DNA from: Candidatus Moranbacteria bacterium CG23_combo_of_CG06-09_8_20_14_all_35_22
Lineage (GTDB): Bacteria > Patescibacteriota > Minisyncoccia > Moranbacterales > UBA2206
Direction: 5' to 3'
Assembly (NCBI GenBank): GCA_002772115.1
Contig: PCRW01000051.1
Span: 1,694-16,997 of the forward strand
Length of the DNA: 15,304 nucleotides
How positions within the stretch are numbered: the stretch's first letter is position 1; each line of letters begins with the position of its first letter. Position numbers and translations under genes: made by a program. This document shows, one piece after another, positions 1 to 6,873 of the stretch. Below the pieces are notes generated by a model, which had not been told where the DNA came from, made no database searches, and worked only from the letters and a program-made list of their open reading frames with translations.

Positions 1-416
1 TGCTTTTGGTGCTGTATAAATTTGCCTATAAACCAATTTTGAAAACATTGAATGAACGGACAAAAAAAATTGAAAAAGGATTAAGAGACGCAGAAGAAAC
101 ACAGAATAAATTTCAAGAAATGACACAGAAAGAAAAGGAAATTTTAACTCAAGCTAAAAAAGAAGCGCAAGAAATTATCAAAAAATCTGAAAGTGAAGCC
201 AAGAAAAATGCCGAAAGTATCACAGCTGAAATGAAAGAAAAAAATGCTAAAATGATTGAAGATGCCAAGGCGATGATTGAAGAAGAAAAGAAAAAAATGC
301 TCCTTGAGATAAAATCAGAAGTAGCTGATCTTGTGGTTATGGCAACGGAAAAAGTGATTGCCCAGAAATTGAATAGTGAGAAGGATAAGGAAATAATCAA
401 TAGAGTAATAAAGTAA
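1..416 (+). CDS. atpF: F-type ATP synthase subunit b, 5' end outside window
   Basis: Peripheral stalk subunit b of the membrane-bound F1Fo ATP synthase, which links the Fo motor to the F1 head through the delta subunit. The frame is already open at base 3 and runs to the TAA at 414-416, so the N-terminus and most of the membrane anchor lie upstream. A TTG at position 6 is not taken as the start because the preceding codon is hydrophobic and in frame. The visible part opens with the juxtamembrane YKFAYKPILKTLNERTKKIEKGL segment pattern typical of subunit b. It continues as one long, Lys/Glu/Ala-rich amphipathic helix, as expected for the stalk dimer. Its place immediately before atpH fits the canonical B-E-F-H-A-G-D-C order. 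The assignment is firm; the true length is unknown. Confidence 0.92.
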   Translation, partial: LLVLYKFAYKPILKTLNERTKKIEKGLRDAEETQNKFQEMTQKEKEILTQAKKEAQEIIKKSESEAKKNAESITAEMKEKNAKMIEDAKAMIEEEKKKMLLEIKSEVADLVVMATEKVIAQKLNSEKDKEIINRVIK

Positions 417-418
417 AT

Positions 419-501
419 GTCATGCTGAATTTATTTCAGCATCTCATTAAAACAGATCCTGAAACCCGTCTGCCGACGAGGCACGGCAAGTTTAGGATGA
501 T
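419..501. repeat. Composite palindromic repeat between atpF and atpH
   Basis: The spacer between the atpF stop and the atpH start is almost entirely two hairpins. Hairpin A has arms ATGCTGAA (422-429) and TTCAGCAT (435-442), perfect over 8 bp with a 5-base loop. Hairpin B pairs ATCCTGAAAC (456-465) with GTTTAGGAT (490-498), with one bulged base. Nested inside it are CCGT/ACGG (466-469, 483-486) and GCC/GGC (472-474, 480-482). The two ends (around 419-429 and 490-501) are also roughly inverted copies of each other. The layout resembles dispersed REP/MITE-like repeats of the 'tcatgctgaa...ttcaggatga' type seen in several bacterial genomes, which is recalled family knowledge. The GC-rich centre of hairpin B differs from the AT-rich flanks and may be a second nested insertion. 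Confidence 0.75.
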
Positions 502-509
502 AAATATAC

Positions 510-911
510 ATGAGAATTACAGCTACGCAATATGCGAAAAGTTTATATGAAGTAACGAAAGAAAAATCTCAAAGCGAGATTGGTGTTATGGCGGAAAATT
601 TTGTGAAAGTTCTGGCAAAAAACAGGCAAACAAAATTAGCCGTGAAGATTATCAAAAAATTTGGAGAGATATATAACAAAGAAAATGGCATTGCGGAAGT
701 GGAAGCAATTTCTAGTCGAAAATTGGAAGCTGATCAAATTCAACAAATAGAAAAATTTATACAAGGAAAATATAAAGTTAGCGAAGTGATTATAGATAAT
801 AAGATTGACGAAAAGATTAAAGGTGGAATAATTTTGAAAATTGGCGATGAGATTTTGAATGGTAGTGTGGAGAGGCAATTGAGAGAATTAAAAAAATGTT
901 TAAAAAAATGA
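510..911 (+). CDS. atpH: F-type ATP synthase delta subunit
   Basis: Delta subunit (OSCP homologue), which sits on top of F1 and binds the b-subunit stalk. The N-terminal helical part begins with the family-like ITATQYAKSLYEV. The C-terminal end, GGIILKIGDEILNGSVERQL (about residues 105-124), matches the conserved family tail in which a Gly-Gly and an Ile-Gly-Asp precede a Gly-Ser-Val. At 133 residues it is clearly shorter than the usual 170-180, so the N-terminal helical bundle is reduced. The ATG at 510 follows the palindromic repeat directly. The only purine-rich stretch (AGGA, 494-497) is part of that repeat and about 12 bases away, so a normal ribosome binding site is not evident. The TGA stop overlaps the next gene. 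Confidence 0.9.
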   Translation: MRITATQYAKSLYEVTKEKSQSEIGVMAENFVKVLAKNRQTKLAVKIIKKFGEIYNKENGIAEVEAISSRKLEADQIQQIEKFIQGKYKVSEVIIDNKIDEKIKGGIILKIGDEILNGSVERQLRELKKCLKK

Positions 912-1267
912 CCAATAAAAATAAAATAGAAACATTAAAATTAATAGTATTTGTTTTGGCTTATTTTTTGTACCGACATTTTGTTGCAGGCTATACTTTT
1001 TTGGAATCCGCTATTGATACGATTTATGGTGTGTGTGGATTTTTGGCAATTTTCTTGATTGGATGGGTGATATGGAGATTAGCTACTGGTAGTTGGAATC
1101 CAAAAAAATGGACTAATATATCAGAGCGGAAGTTTGCGGAAACAAAAAAAGAAAGTATGTATGTCATTATGAAATATTTTATTGGTGGTTTAGGTGGAGG
1201 AATATTTCTAATAATTTTATTGGTATTAATAATTAGTTTTGTATTAAAAATTTTAAAAATAACTTAA
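896..1267 (+). CDS. Unrecognised small membrane protein inside the ATP synthase operon
   Basis: I do not recognise this 123-residue protein. Three hydrophobic segments are visible, at about residues 14-31, 43-62 and 97-118. They are joined by a short first loop and a basic, Trp-containing second loop (about 63-90, with GSWNPKKW). The last helix contains a Gly-rich start (GGLGGG) and a long Ile/Leu/Val run. It overlaps atpH by 16 bases if it starts at 896. Starting at the in-frame ATG at 908 (119 residues) would give an ATGA overlap typical of translational coupling, and I consider that equally likely. Its stop is only four bases before atpA. The position suggests a role in ATP synthase assembly or ion handling, but nothing in the sequence proves it. 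It does not look like a standard AtpI, and the usual site for atpI is upstream of atpB. Confidence 0.8.
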   Translation: MFKKMTNKNKIETLKLIVFVLAYFLYRHFVAGYTFLESAIDTIYGVCGFLAIFLIGWVIWRLATGSWNPKKWTNISERKFAETKKESMYVIMKYFIGGLGGGIFLIILLVLIISFVLKILKIT

Positions 1268-1271
1268 AAAT

Positions 1272-2771
1272 ATGAGCAAAGACTACATCATCGAACAACT
1301 AAAAAAACAAATTGAAAATTTCGAGACTAAAATGCAGACGGAAAAAGTCGGGACGGTGTTGGAAGTTGGGGACGGCGTGGCAAAAATTTCTGGTCTCTCT
1401 GATGTGATGGCTTCGGAAATGCTCGAGTTTCCCAATGGAGTTTATGGCGTGGCACTTAACTTGGAAGAAGGACAAATCGGTGCGATGATTCTGGGCGAAT
1501 TTTCAGGAATCAAGGAAGGCGATCAGGTTAAATCAACCGGAAAAATTTTGTCGATTCCTGTGGGCGAGAATATGATTGGGCGAGTGATCAATCCTTTGGG
1601 ACAAGCAATTGATGGCAAAGGCGAAATCGCTTCTGACAAATTCTATCCAATTGAAAAAATTGCTCCGGGAGTTATCACTCGACAGTCTGTGAATCAACCG
1701 GTGCAAACCGGAATCAAAGCCATTGACGCGATGATCCCAGTGGGACGCGGTCAACGAGAACTGATCATTGGCGACCGCCAAACTGGAAAAACTGCCATTG
1801 CGATTGATGTAATTATCAATCAAAAAGGTCAGGATATGATTTGTATCTATGTGGCGATTGGACAAAAAGAATCCAAGATTGCTCGCATTGTAGCAGAATT
1901 GGAAAAGAAAGGTGCGATGGAATATACCATAATTGTTTTGGCGGGTGCATCAGATCCAGCCACATTTTCTTTTATTGCTCCCTATTCTGGTTGCGCTCTC
2001 GGAGAATATTTCATGGACAAAGGCAAGGATGTTTTGATTATTTATGATGATCTTTCCAAACACGCTTGGAGTTATCGACAAATTTCCTTGATCTTGAAAC
2101 GACCACCAGGACGCGAAGCTTATCCAGGAGATGTTTTCTATTTGCATTCCAGACTTCTTGAGAGAAGTGCGAAGCTCAACAAGGATTTTGGTGGTGGCTC
2201 AATCACAGCTTTGCCAATTATCGAAACACAAGCAGGCGATGTGTCAGCCTACATTCCGACTAATGTTATTTCGATTACTGACGGACAAATTTATTTGGAA
2301 TCCGATCTTTTCTACAAAGGAATTCGTCCAGCTTTGAATGTAGGACTCAGCGTTTCTCGTGTGGGATCAGCCGCACAAACCAAGGCGATGAAAAAAGTGG
2401 CGGGAAAACTTCGTTTGGACTTGGCGCAATTTCGAGAATTGGAAGCTTTTGCCCAATTTGGATCTGATTTGGACGAAAATACTCGACGGCAAATTGAACG
2501 AGGTAAAAGAACAGTGGAAATTTTGAAGCAAGATCAATATGCCCCAATGCTCATGGAAAACCAAGTGGCTATTCTCTATGCCCTCACCAATGGATTTTTG
2601 GATGATGTGGAAGTTTCAAAGATAAAAGCCTGGGAAGCTGATTTCCAAAGATATCTAGATTCTAGTGCTAAAGAAGTTTTGACTCTAATTGCTGATAAAA
2701 AAGAATTGACGGAAGAAATTGTGGCGAAATTAGAAAAAGTGATTAAAGATTATAAAATTTTATTAAATTAA
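1272..2771 (+). CDS. atpA: F-type ATP synthase alpha subunit
   Basis: Non-catalytic nucleotide-binding subunit of the F1 hexamer. Domain order is normal: N-terminal beta-barrel (about 25-95), nucleotide-binding domain (about 96-375) and C-terminal helical domain. Walker A is GDRQTGKT at 167-174, and Walker B lies in DVLIIYDD at 253-260. The family signature YRQISLILKRPPGREAYPGD follows at about 268-287. SRVGSAAQ at 362-369 carries the conserved arginine (R363) that reaches into the neighbouring catalytic site. The length of 499 residues is normal and no repeat insertion is visible, unlike atpG and atpD. No Shine-Dalgarno motif precedes the ATG, so translation may depend on coupling to the gene four bases upstream. 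Spacing to atpG is three bases. Confidence 0.98.
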   Translation: MSKDYIIEQLKKQIENFETKMQTEKVGTVLEVGDGVAKISGLSDVMASEMLEFPNGVYGVALNLEEGQIGAMILGEFSGIKEGDQVKSTGKILSIPVGENMIGRVINPLGQAIDGKGEIASDKFYPIEKIAPGVITRQSVNQPVQTGIKAIDAMIPVGRGQRELIIGDRQTGKTAIAIDVIINQKGQDMICIYVAIGQKESKIARIVAELEKKGAMEYTIIVLAGASDPATFSFIAPYSGCALGEYFMDKGKDVLIIYDDLSKHAWSYRQISLILKRPPGREAYPGDVFYLHSRLLERSAKLNKDFGGGSITALPIIETQAGDVSAYIPTNVISITDGQIYLESDLFYKGIRPALNVGLSVSRVGSAAQTKAMKKVAGKLRLDLAQFRELEAFAQFGSDLDENTRRQIERGKRTVEILKQDQYAPMLMENQVAILYALTNGFLDDVEVSKIKAWEADFQRYLDSSAKEVLTLIADKKELTEEIVAKLEKVIKDYKILLN

Positions 2772-2774
2772 TCT

Positions 2775-3788
2775 ATGGCTAGTGGCAAAGAAATTAAAAG
2801 ACGAATAAAATCCATCAAAAATACTGGGAAAATTACCCAGGCGATGGAGATGGTGAGCGTGGCTAAAATGCGACGGGCTATTTCGAGCGTTTTGGCAATC
2901 AGACCATATGCGCACAGTGCTTGGAGTGTGCTCACAAACTTAGCCAGGTCATTTGAACAAAGTCGAGGCGGTCTTTTGGAAGTGCGTGAAGTGAAAAGAG
3001 TTTTGGCAGTGGCCATTACATCTAATCGTGGACTTTGCGGATCGTTCAATTCTCAAATTGCCAAGAAGATAAGAGATGAAATTTCTAACCCAAAAAATTT
3101 GAAGATAAATCGCATTGGCAACAAAAAAATTGAATCAAAAATTTCCGACAAAGATTTGAAAATCGATTTCATTACTGTCGGGAAAAAAGGAGAGTTGGTG
3201 GTGCGTCGTATGTGTGAGCCTGCCCGCAATGCTACGCATGCTAGCGCAAGCTCGCATAGCGTTGCAGGCGGGGAAATTGTGGCGTCCTTTAATGATCTGA
3301 CCTATCTGCCGAAATTTGAAGCCGTGCGAGCGGTGGGAAAAATTGTGATCGATGATTATATGGCGAAGAAATATGACAAAGTAGTTATTTTCTATACCGA
3401 CTATGTTTCCGCAATAAAGCAAGAAACGAAAGTCCGTCAGATTTTGCCACTCTCAAAAATTGATTTGGAAAAGCAAATGGCCGAAATGGATATATTGGCG
3501 CAGGAGTATGGACTAAAAAAGCCAAAATCTGAATACAAAATTGAACCAAGTCCAGAGGAAGTTTTAGATTATATCATTCCGCGACTAATTGAAATGCAGA
3601 TATATCATGCTATTTTGGAATCCAATGCTTCCAAAGAATCCGCCCGAATGGTAGCCATGCGAAACGCCACTGATGCTGCCAATGAAATGGCGGATGGATT
3701 CACGCTAGCATATAATCAGATACGGCAGATGAAAATTACGCAAGAGATTGCGGAGATTTCAGCAGGGATGGCGGCGCTGGAGCAATAA
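2775..3788 (+). CDS. atpG: F-type ATP synthase gamma subunit with in-frame palindromic insertion
   Basis: Central rotor shaft of F1. The N-terminal helix (IKRRIKSIKNTGKITQAMEM, residues 7-26) and the C-terminal helix (about 288-336, with MRNATDAANEMADGFTLAYN and ITQEIAEISAG) form the coiled coil inside the alpha3beta3 head. Both are well conserved. The Rossmann-like middle domain contains TSNRGLCGSFN (82-92). At 337 residues it is longer than the usual 285-300. Residues about 147-164 (CEPARNATHASASSHSVA) interrupt a stretch that in relatives runs directly from an RR-M/x to GGEIVAS. This extra segment coincides with a 56-bp imperfect palindrome at 3218-3273. A second variable stretch at about 103-127 may be another lineage-specific extension. 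The frame is intact, so the protein is presumably functional. Confidence 0.96.
   Translation: MASGKEIKRRIKSIKNTGKITQAMEMVSVAKMRRAISSVLAIRPYAHSAWSVLTNLARSFEQSRGGLLEVREVKRVLAVAITSNRGLCGSFNSQIAKKIRDEISNPKNLKINRIGNKKIESKISDKDLKIDFITVGKKGELVVRRMCEPARNATHASASSHSVAGGEIVASFNDLTYLPKFEAVRAVGKIVIDDYMAKKYDKVVIFYTDYVSAIKQETKVRQILPLSKIDLEKQMAEMDILAQEYGLKKPKSEYKIEPSPEEVLDYIIPRLIEMQIYHAILESNASKESARMVAMRNATDAANEMADGFTLAYNQIRQMKITQEIAEISAGMAALEQ
3218..3273. repeat. GC-rich imperfect palindrome inserted in atpG
   Basis: This 56-base segment is symmetric about the centre 3245/3246. Comparing the left 30 bases with the reverse complement of the right 30, about 22 positions match. At least two of the mismatches would be G-U pairs in RNA. 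The inner words GCAATGCTACGC (left) and GCATAGCGTTGC (right) show the pairing best. It is far more GC-rich than the surrounding gene. It adds about 54 bases (18 codons) to a conserved part of the gamma subunit without breaking the frame. It has no sequence similarity to the atpD/leuS palindrome, so it represents a second element type. Confidence 0.8.
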
Positions 3789-3810
3789 TCAGTGGTTCTG
3801 ATATCGAGTT

Positions 3811-3831
3811 TTATAAATTTGTAAATTATAA
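3811..3831. repeat. Short AT-rich hairpin upstream of atpD
   Basis: The 68-base spacer between atpG and atpD is very AT-rich. It contains TTATAAATTT, one base, then TAAATTATAA, which folds as TTATA/TATAA plus ATTT/AAAT around a small loop with one bulge. No T-run or Shine-Dalgarno motif follows, so it is not a terminator. It may be a small relative of the AT-rich inverted repeats in other spacers of this window. In such AT-rich sequence a chance hairpin is also possible. Confidence 0.35.
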
Positions 3832-3856
3832 TTTAAAATTAATTTAAGAAAATTTT

Positions 3857-5266
3857 ATGAAAAACACAGGAAAAATCTCACAAGTAATCGGGCCGGTCGT
3901 GGATGTTGAATTCTCGGAAGAGTTGCCGAATATTTATGACGCGTTGGAAGTTGTTCTTGAGGTTTCACCTCGAGATACTCGAGGTGAAACCTCAAATGCT
4001 AAGTTAGTTCTTGAAACTGCCCAACATTTGGGTGGAAATAGAGTACGAACAGTGGCGATGGGTTCGACAGATGGACTTCGTCGTGGAATGGAAGTTGTTT
4101 CGACTGGCGCTCCAATTAGCGTGCCGGTTGGACAAGGAACACTGGGTAGAATGTTTAATCTTTTGGGTGAAACAATTGATGGAAAAACCGAAGCGGTCAA
4201 AGCGGAAAAAAGATATCCAATTCATCGTGACGCGCCAAAGTTTGAAGATCAATCAACTAAGGCGGAAATTTTGGAAACGGGAATCAAGGTTATCGACCTT
4301 ATTTGTCCATTTATCAAAGGTGGAAAAGTAGGACTTTTCGGTGGTGCGGGTGTGGGAAAGACCGTGGTGATTCAAGAGTTGATTCGAAACATTGCGCAAG
4401 AACACGGGGGTTATTCAATTTTTGCTGGTGTGGGAGAAAGAACGCGAGAAGGAAATGACCTCTATCATGAAATGAAAGAATCTGGAGTGCTCGACAAAAC
4501 TGCACTGGTGTTTGGGCAAATGAATGAACCACCGGGAGCGCGTCAACGCGTGGCACTGTCCGCTTTGGCGATGGCAGAATATTTCCGTGACGACGAAGGC
4601 CGAGATGTTTTGTTTTTTATCGACAATATTTTCCGCTTCACCCAAGCTGGCTCAGAAGTGTCTGCTCTACTTGGACGAATTCCATCAGCGGTGGGGTATC
4701 AACCAACACTCGCGGAAGAAATGGGACGCTTGCAAGAACGAATTACTTCCACCAAAAAAGGATCAATTACATCTGTGCAAGCGGTTTATGTGCCCGCGGA
4801 CGACCTAACTGACCCAGCTCCTGCCACAACCTTTGGTCATCTTGATTCAACCGTGGTGCTTTCTCGTTCACTTTCAGAATTGGGAATTTATCCAGCGGTT
4901 GATCCGTTGGATTCTAGTTCTACAATTTTGGATCCAAATATCGTAGGTCAAGAACACTATGAAGTTGCTCGAGGAGTGCAAAGAGTTTTGCAAAGATATA
5001 AGGATTTACAAGACATTATTGCAATTTTGGGAATGGAAGAATTGTCCGATGAAGACAAGGTGACAGTTTCCCGCGCGCGAAAAATTCAAAAATTCCTCTC
5101 CCAACCATTTTTCGTAGCCGAACAATTTACCGGAACCGCTGGACAATATGTGAAACTTTCTGACACTATCAAAGGCTTCAAAATGATTCTGGATGGACAA
5201 ATGGATGAAGTGGCGGAGCAAGATTTTTATATGAAAGGTGGAATCGAAGATGTTAATAAAAAATAG
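3857..5266 (+). CDS. atpD: F-type ATP synthase beta subunit with in-frame palindromic insertion
   Basis: Catalytic subunit of F1, making or hydrolysing ATP. Walker A is GGAGVGKT at 162-169. The catalytic glutamate lies in GERTREGNDLYHEM (193-206, E194), and Walker B is in VLFFIDNIFRF (251-261). EELSDED at 394-400 corresponds to the DELSEED lever signature with conservative changes. The N-terminal beta-barrel begins normally (KISQVIGPVVDVEF, NIYDALEV). Residues 35-46 (EVSPRDTRGETS) are then an extra segment encoded by a perfect palindrome, before the conserved LVLETAQHLGGNRVRTVAMG part resumes. Relatives have only a short turn here, so the insertion probably sits in a surface loop of the crown. 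All catalytic motifs are intact, so I infer an active protein. The length of 469 is normal or slightly long. Confidence 0.98.
   Translation: MKNTGKISQVIGPVVDVEFSEELPNIYDALEVVLEVSPRDTRGETSNAKLVLETAQHLGGNRVRTVAMGSTDGLRRGMEVVSTGAPISVPVGQGTLGRMFNLLGETIDGKTEAVKAEKRYPIHRDAPKFEDQSTKAEILETGIKVIDLICPFIKGGKVGLFGGAGVGKTVVIQELIRNIAQEHGGYSIFAGVGERTREGNDLYHEMKESGVLDKTALVFGQMNEPPGARQRVALSALAMAEYFRDDEGRDVLFFIDNIFRFTQAGSEVSALLGRIPSAVGYQPTLAEEMGRLQERITSTKKGSITSVQAVYVPADDLTDPAPATTFGHLDSTVVLSRSLSELGIYPAVDPLDSSSTILDPNIVGQEHYEVARGVQRVLQRYKDLQDIIAILGMEELSDEDKVTVSRARKIQKFLSQPFFVAEQFTGTAGQYVKLSDTIKGFKMILDGQMDEVAEQDFYMKGGIEDVNKK
3957..3995. repeat. Perfect palindromic element in atpD (copy 1)
   Basis: Arms of 16 bases, GAGGTTTCACCTCGAG (3959-3974) and CTCGAGGTGAAACCTC (3978-3993), are exact reverse complements around the 3-base loop ATA. 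Pairing extends two more bases outward, giving 18-bp arms. The element begins exactly at codon 35 and is read as EVSPRDTRGETS. The same 35-base core occurs in leuS with a single changed loop (TTA). One of the three + strand frames would meet a TGA stop, while two are open. Both copies use the same hydrophilic frame. Confidence 0.95.
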
Positions 5267-5282
5267 TTGTTATAAGAATTTT

Positions 5283-5390
5283 TAATTTTTTAATTTTTAA
5301 TTTTATAAATAAATCTAAATTTCTTAATTTTTAAACATTAGAAATTAAAGCATTATTTAAAAATTACAAAATTAAAAATTATAAAATTAA
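5283..5390. repeat. AT-rich long inverted repeat between atpD and atpC
   Basis: The 132-base spacer has a left arm at 5283-5312 built from AATTTTT-like units. A right arm at 5353-5390 is its approximate reverse complement: the reverse complement of the right arm reads TAATTTTATAATTTTTAATT and so on, against TAATTTTTTAATTTTTAATT on the left. There is one internal gap of about four bases. The arms could form a stem in RNA between two co-transcribed genes. The unit spacing is close to 7 bp, as in other repeats in this window. Base composition is almost pure A/T, which lowers the specificity of the match. Confidence 0.6.
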
Positions 5391-5398
5391 CTGAATCA

Positions 5399-5839
5399 AT
5401 GTCAAATCTACAAATTAAGTTTAAAATAGTTACTCCTGAAAAAACTGTTTTCGAAGATGTCGTCGATCAGGCGACTCTGCCGACTACTGATGGGGAAATT
5501 ACAATTCTACCAAATCATCGTAGTTACATTGCTAACTTGAAAGCGGGAGAATTGATGCTGAAAAAAGGCGAGGAAGAAATTTTGCTTTCTATTTCTGGCG
5601 GGTTTATTGAATTTCATGAGAATGAACTAATAATTTTGGCAGATACAGCTGAAAGAGCGGAAGAAATCGATCTAGCTCGTGCCGAGGAAGGTCGAAAGAA
5701 AGCCGAAGAATTGAAAAGCCAAGTTGTTTCGATGGATGAGAATGAATATGCTCGCGTGGCTGTCGCCATTCAAAAAGAATCGGCTCGAATTCGTGTAGCC
5801 AGAAAGCATTATACGAAAAGAGGAATGAAGATGGAATAA
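5399..5839 (+). CDS. atpC: F-type ATP synthase epsilon subunit
   Basis: Epsilon subunit, which binds the gamma foot and can inhibit ATP hydrolysis. The N-terminal beta-sandwich is typical: FKIVTPEKTVFEDVVDQATLPTTDGEITILPNHRSYIANLKAGEL (about residues 8-52) followed by ILLSISGGFIEFHENELIILADTAERAEEIDL. The C-terminal helical hairpin (about 90-143) is present and rich in Glu, Lys, Ala and Arg, so the regulatory domain is not lost. The length of 146 residues is slightly above the usual 130-140. No clear Shine-Dalgarno motif precedes the ATG at 5399. It is the last recognisable atp gene. No terminator is visible after it, so the downstream gene at 5909 may be co-transcribed. Confidence 0.95.
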   Translation: MSNLQIKFKIVTPEKTVFEDVVDQATLPTTDGEITILPNHRSYIANLKAGELMLKKGEEEILLSISGGFIEFHENELIILADTAERAEEIDLARAEEGRKKAEELKSQVVSMDENEYARVAVAIQKESARIRVARKHYTKRGMKME

Positions 5840-5894
5840 ATTTTTAATAATAAAAAATAGTAGCAAATTAACAATTAAATTTTAAAAAAAATGG

Positions 5895-5900
5895 AAGGAG
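5895..5900 (+). promoter_or_regulatory. Shine-Dalgarno motif setting the start at 5909
   Basis: AAGGAG lies 8 bases before the ATG at 5909. It is the only textbook ribosome binding site I see in the window. It sits inside the first codons of the longest open frame (ATG at 5891), which argues that 5909 is the real start. Confidence 0.6.
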
Positions 5901-5908
5901 AAAGTTTT

Positions 5909-6805
5909 ATGAATCAAGGAAAAACAATTATGAATCAGGGTGGTGGCAGTGATCATGGTCAGGATGATCATGAAAAAGAATTTGATGATTTATGGGAGAT
6001 GTCAGAAAAGAACCTCATCATCAAATATTTAAAAGAAGGAAAAAAATGGCAAGAAATTGCAAATGAAAATGAAAAAATAAAAGAGGCTTTTGAAAAAAGT
6101 CCATGTTCTTGTGGTTGTTCCGATGGAAGAATTCATGAACATCGAATTGGGAGAGCTGGGGAAGGCCTTGTTATTGGATTACAAACAATGCTCAATAATT
6201 CAATAGAGGAAGGTCTCGATGTTGCCGTAGAAACTGTGGTTAAATTTATTGATGAAATGATTAAAAAAGGAGAAATAAAGGATAAATTTAAATTCTGCAG
6301 TCATGATGGTTGTGGGGTAGCAAAAATAGTTTGCGGAGAACTAAAAAAAGCTGGAAAATTGCCAGAAAAATATAATAATCCAGATGATTTAGGAATTGAT
6401 TTTGCAAAAAAAACCATTGACGCTTTACGAAAAGCTTATCCTGAAATTGAATTTGAGTACGAGCATACCATGGCTGAAAAAATGGATAAGCTTCACAATG
6501 AGCGTGCGATATATCTTGATGGCACAAGAAAGATAAATCTTGAGGCTGTAGCTGAATTGCCCGAGGGATTTATTTTTACACCAATGTCGGAAGTTGACAT
6601 TGAAGTTACGAAAACTGAACTCGTTGCATTATGTGGGATTGCCTTAGGTGATCATGGATTTGGAAATAGATTTGATTTGGAAAATCCTTTCCGGATTGTT
6701 GTTTCTGCATCCAACGATGAACAACTTGAAAAGCTTACAATTTTAGCAGAATCTGTCGCTGATCAATTCGAAGGCAGGGTTGTGGTTGATGGATTTGTTG
6801 CTTAA
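5909..6805 (+). CDS. Beta-carbonic-anhydrase-like zinc protein
   Basis: A protein of 298 residues from the preferred start at 5909. An in-frame ATG at 5891 would add six residues, and another at 5930 has a weaker AAGGA motif. Residues 70-74 read CSDGR, matching the C-x-D-x-R motif of beta-carbonic anhydrases (zinc-binding Cys plus the Asp-Arg pair). HRIGRAGEG follows at about 78-86, in the place of the family's RNAGN loop. H132-D-G-C135-G matches the H-x-x-C zinc site. The spacing from the first Cys to the His (62) is close to the family's. The N-terminal 60 residues are an acidic extension rich in Gly, Asp and His, and extra Cys residues (CSCGC) precede the motif. The C-terminal half is not recognised. 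Carbonic anhydrase activity is inference; a related metal-binding or nucleotide-binding role is possible. The gene follows atpC and ends before a terminator. Confidence 0.6.
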   Translation: MNQGKTIMNQGGGSDHGQDDHEKEFDDLWEMSEKNLIIKYLKEGKKWQEIANENEKIKEAFEKSPCSCGCSDGRIHEHRIGRAGEGLVIGLQTMLNNSIEEGLDVAVETVVKFIDEMIKKGEIKDKFKFCSHDGCGVAKIVCGELKKAGKLPEKYNNPDDLGIDFAKKTIDALRKAYPEIEFEYEHTMAEKMDKLHNERAIYLDGTRKINLEAVAELPEGFIFTPMSEVDIEVTKTELVALCGIALGDHGFGNRFDLENPFRIVVSASNDEQLEKLTILAESVADQFEGRVVVDGFVA

Positions 6806-6825
6806 TTATTCTTAACCTTTTGTAG

Positions 6826-6873
6826 ACGGCGTTTAGGGCAATGTTTTCCTTGGGCGCCGTTGTTTGTTTTCTT
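6826..6873 (+). terminator. Intrinsic terminator after the carbonic-anhydrase-like gene
   Basis: A 13-bp stem pairs ACGGCGTTTAGGG (6826-6838) with CCTTGGGCGCCGT (6848-6860). There are six perfect GC-rich pairs at the base and several G-U pairs above, around a 9-base loop. A T-rich tract (TGTTTGTTTTCTT) follows. It lies 20 bases after the stop at 6805 and just upstream of a promoter, so it separates the atp block from the leuS block. Confidence 0.8.

Noticed and set aside
6..416. TTG at position 6 as the start of atpF
   Set aside because: The frame is open upstream with a hydrophobic codon and subunit b needs a membrane anchor before this point, so the gene is simply cut by the window.
1533..1865. 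Open frame of 110 codons on the - strand inside atpA
   Set aside because: It lies fully within a highly conserved gene on the other strand, has no recognisable motif and is explained by codon bias of atpA.
2768..3049. Open frame on the - strand overlapping the atpG start
   Set aside because: It is antisense to the conserved N-terminal helix of gamma with no start signal or motif of its own.
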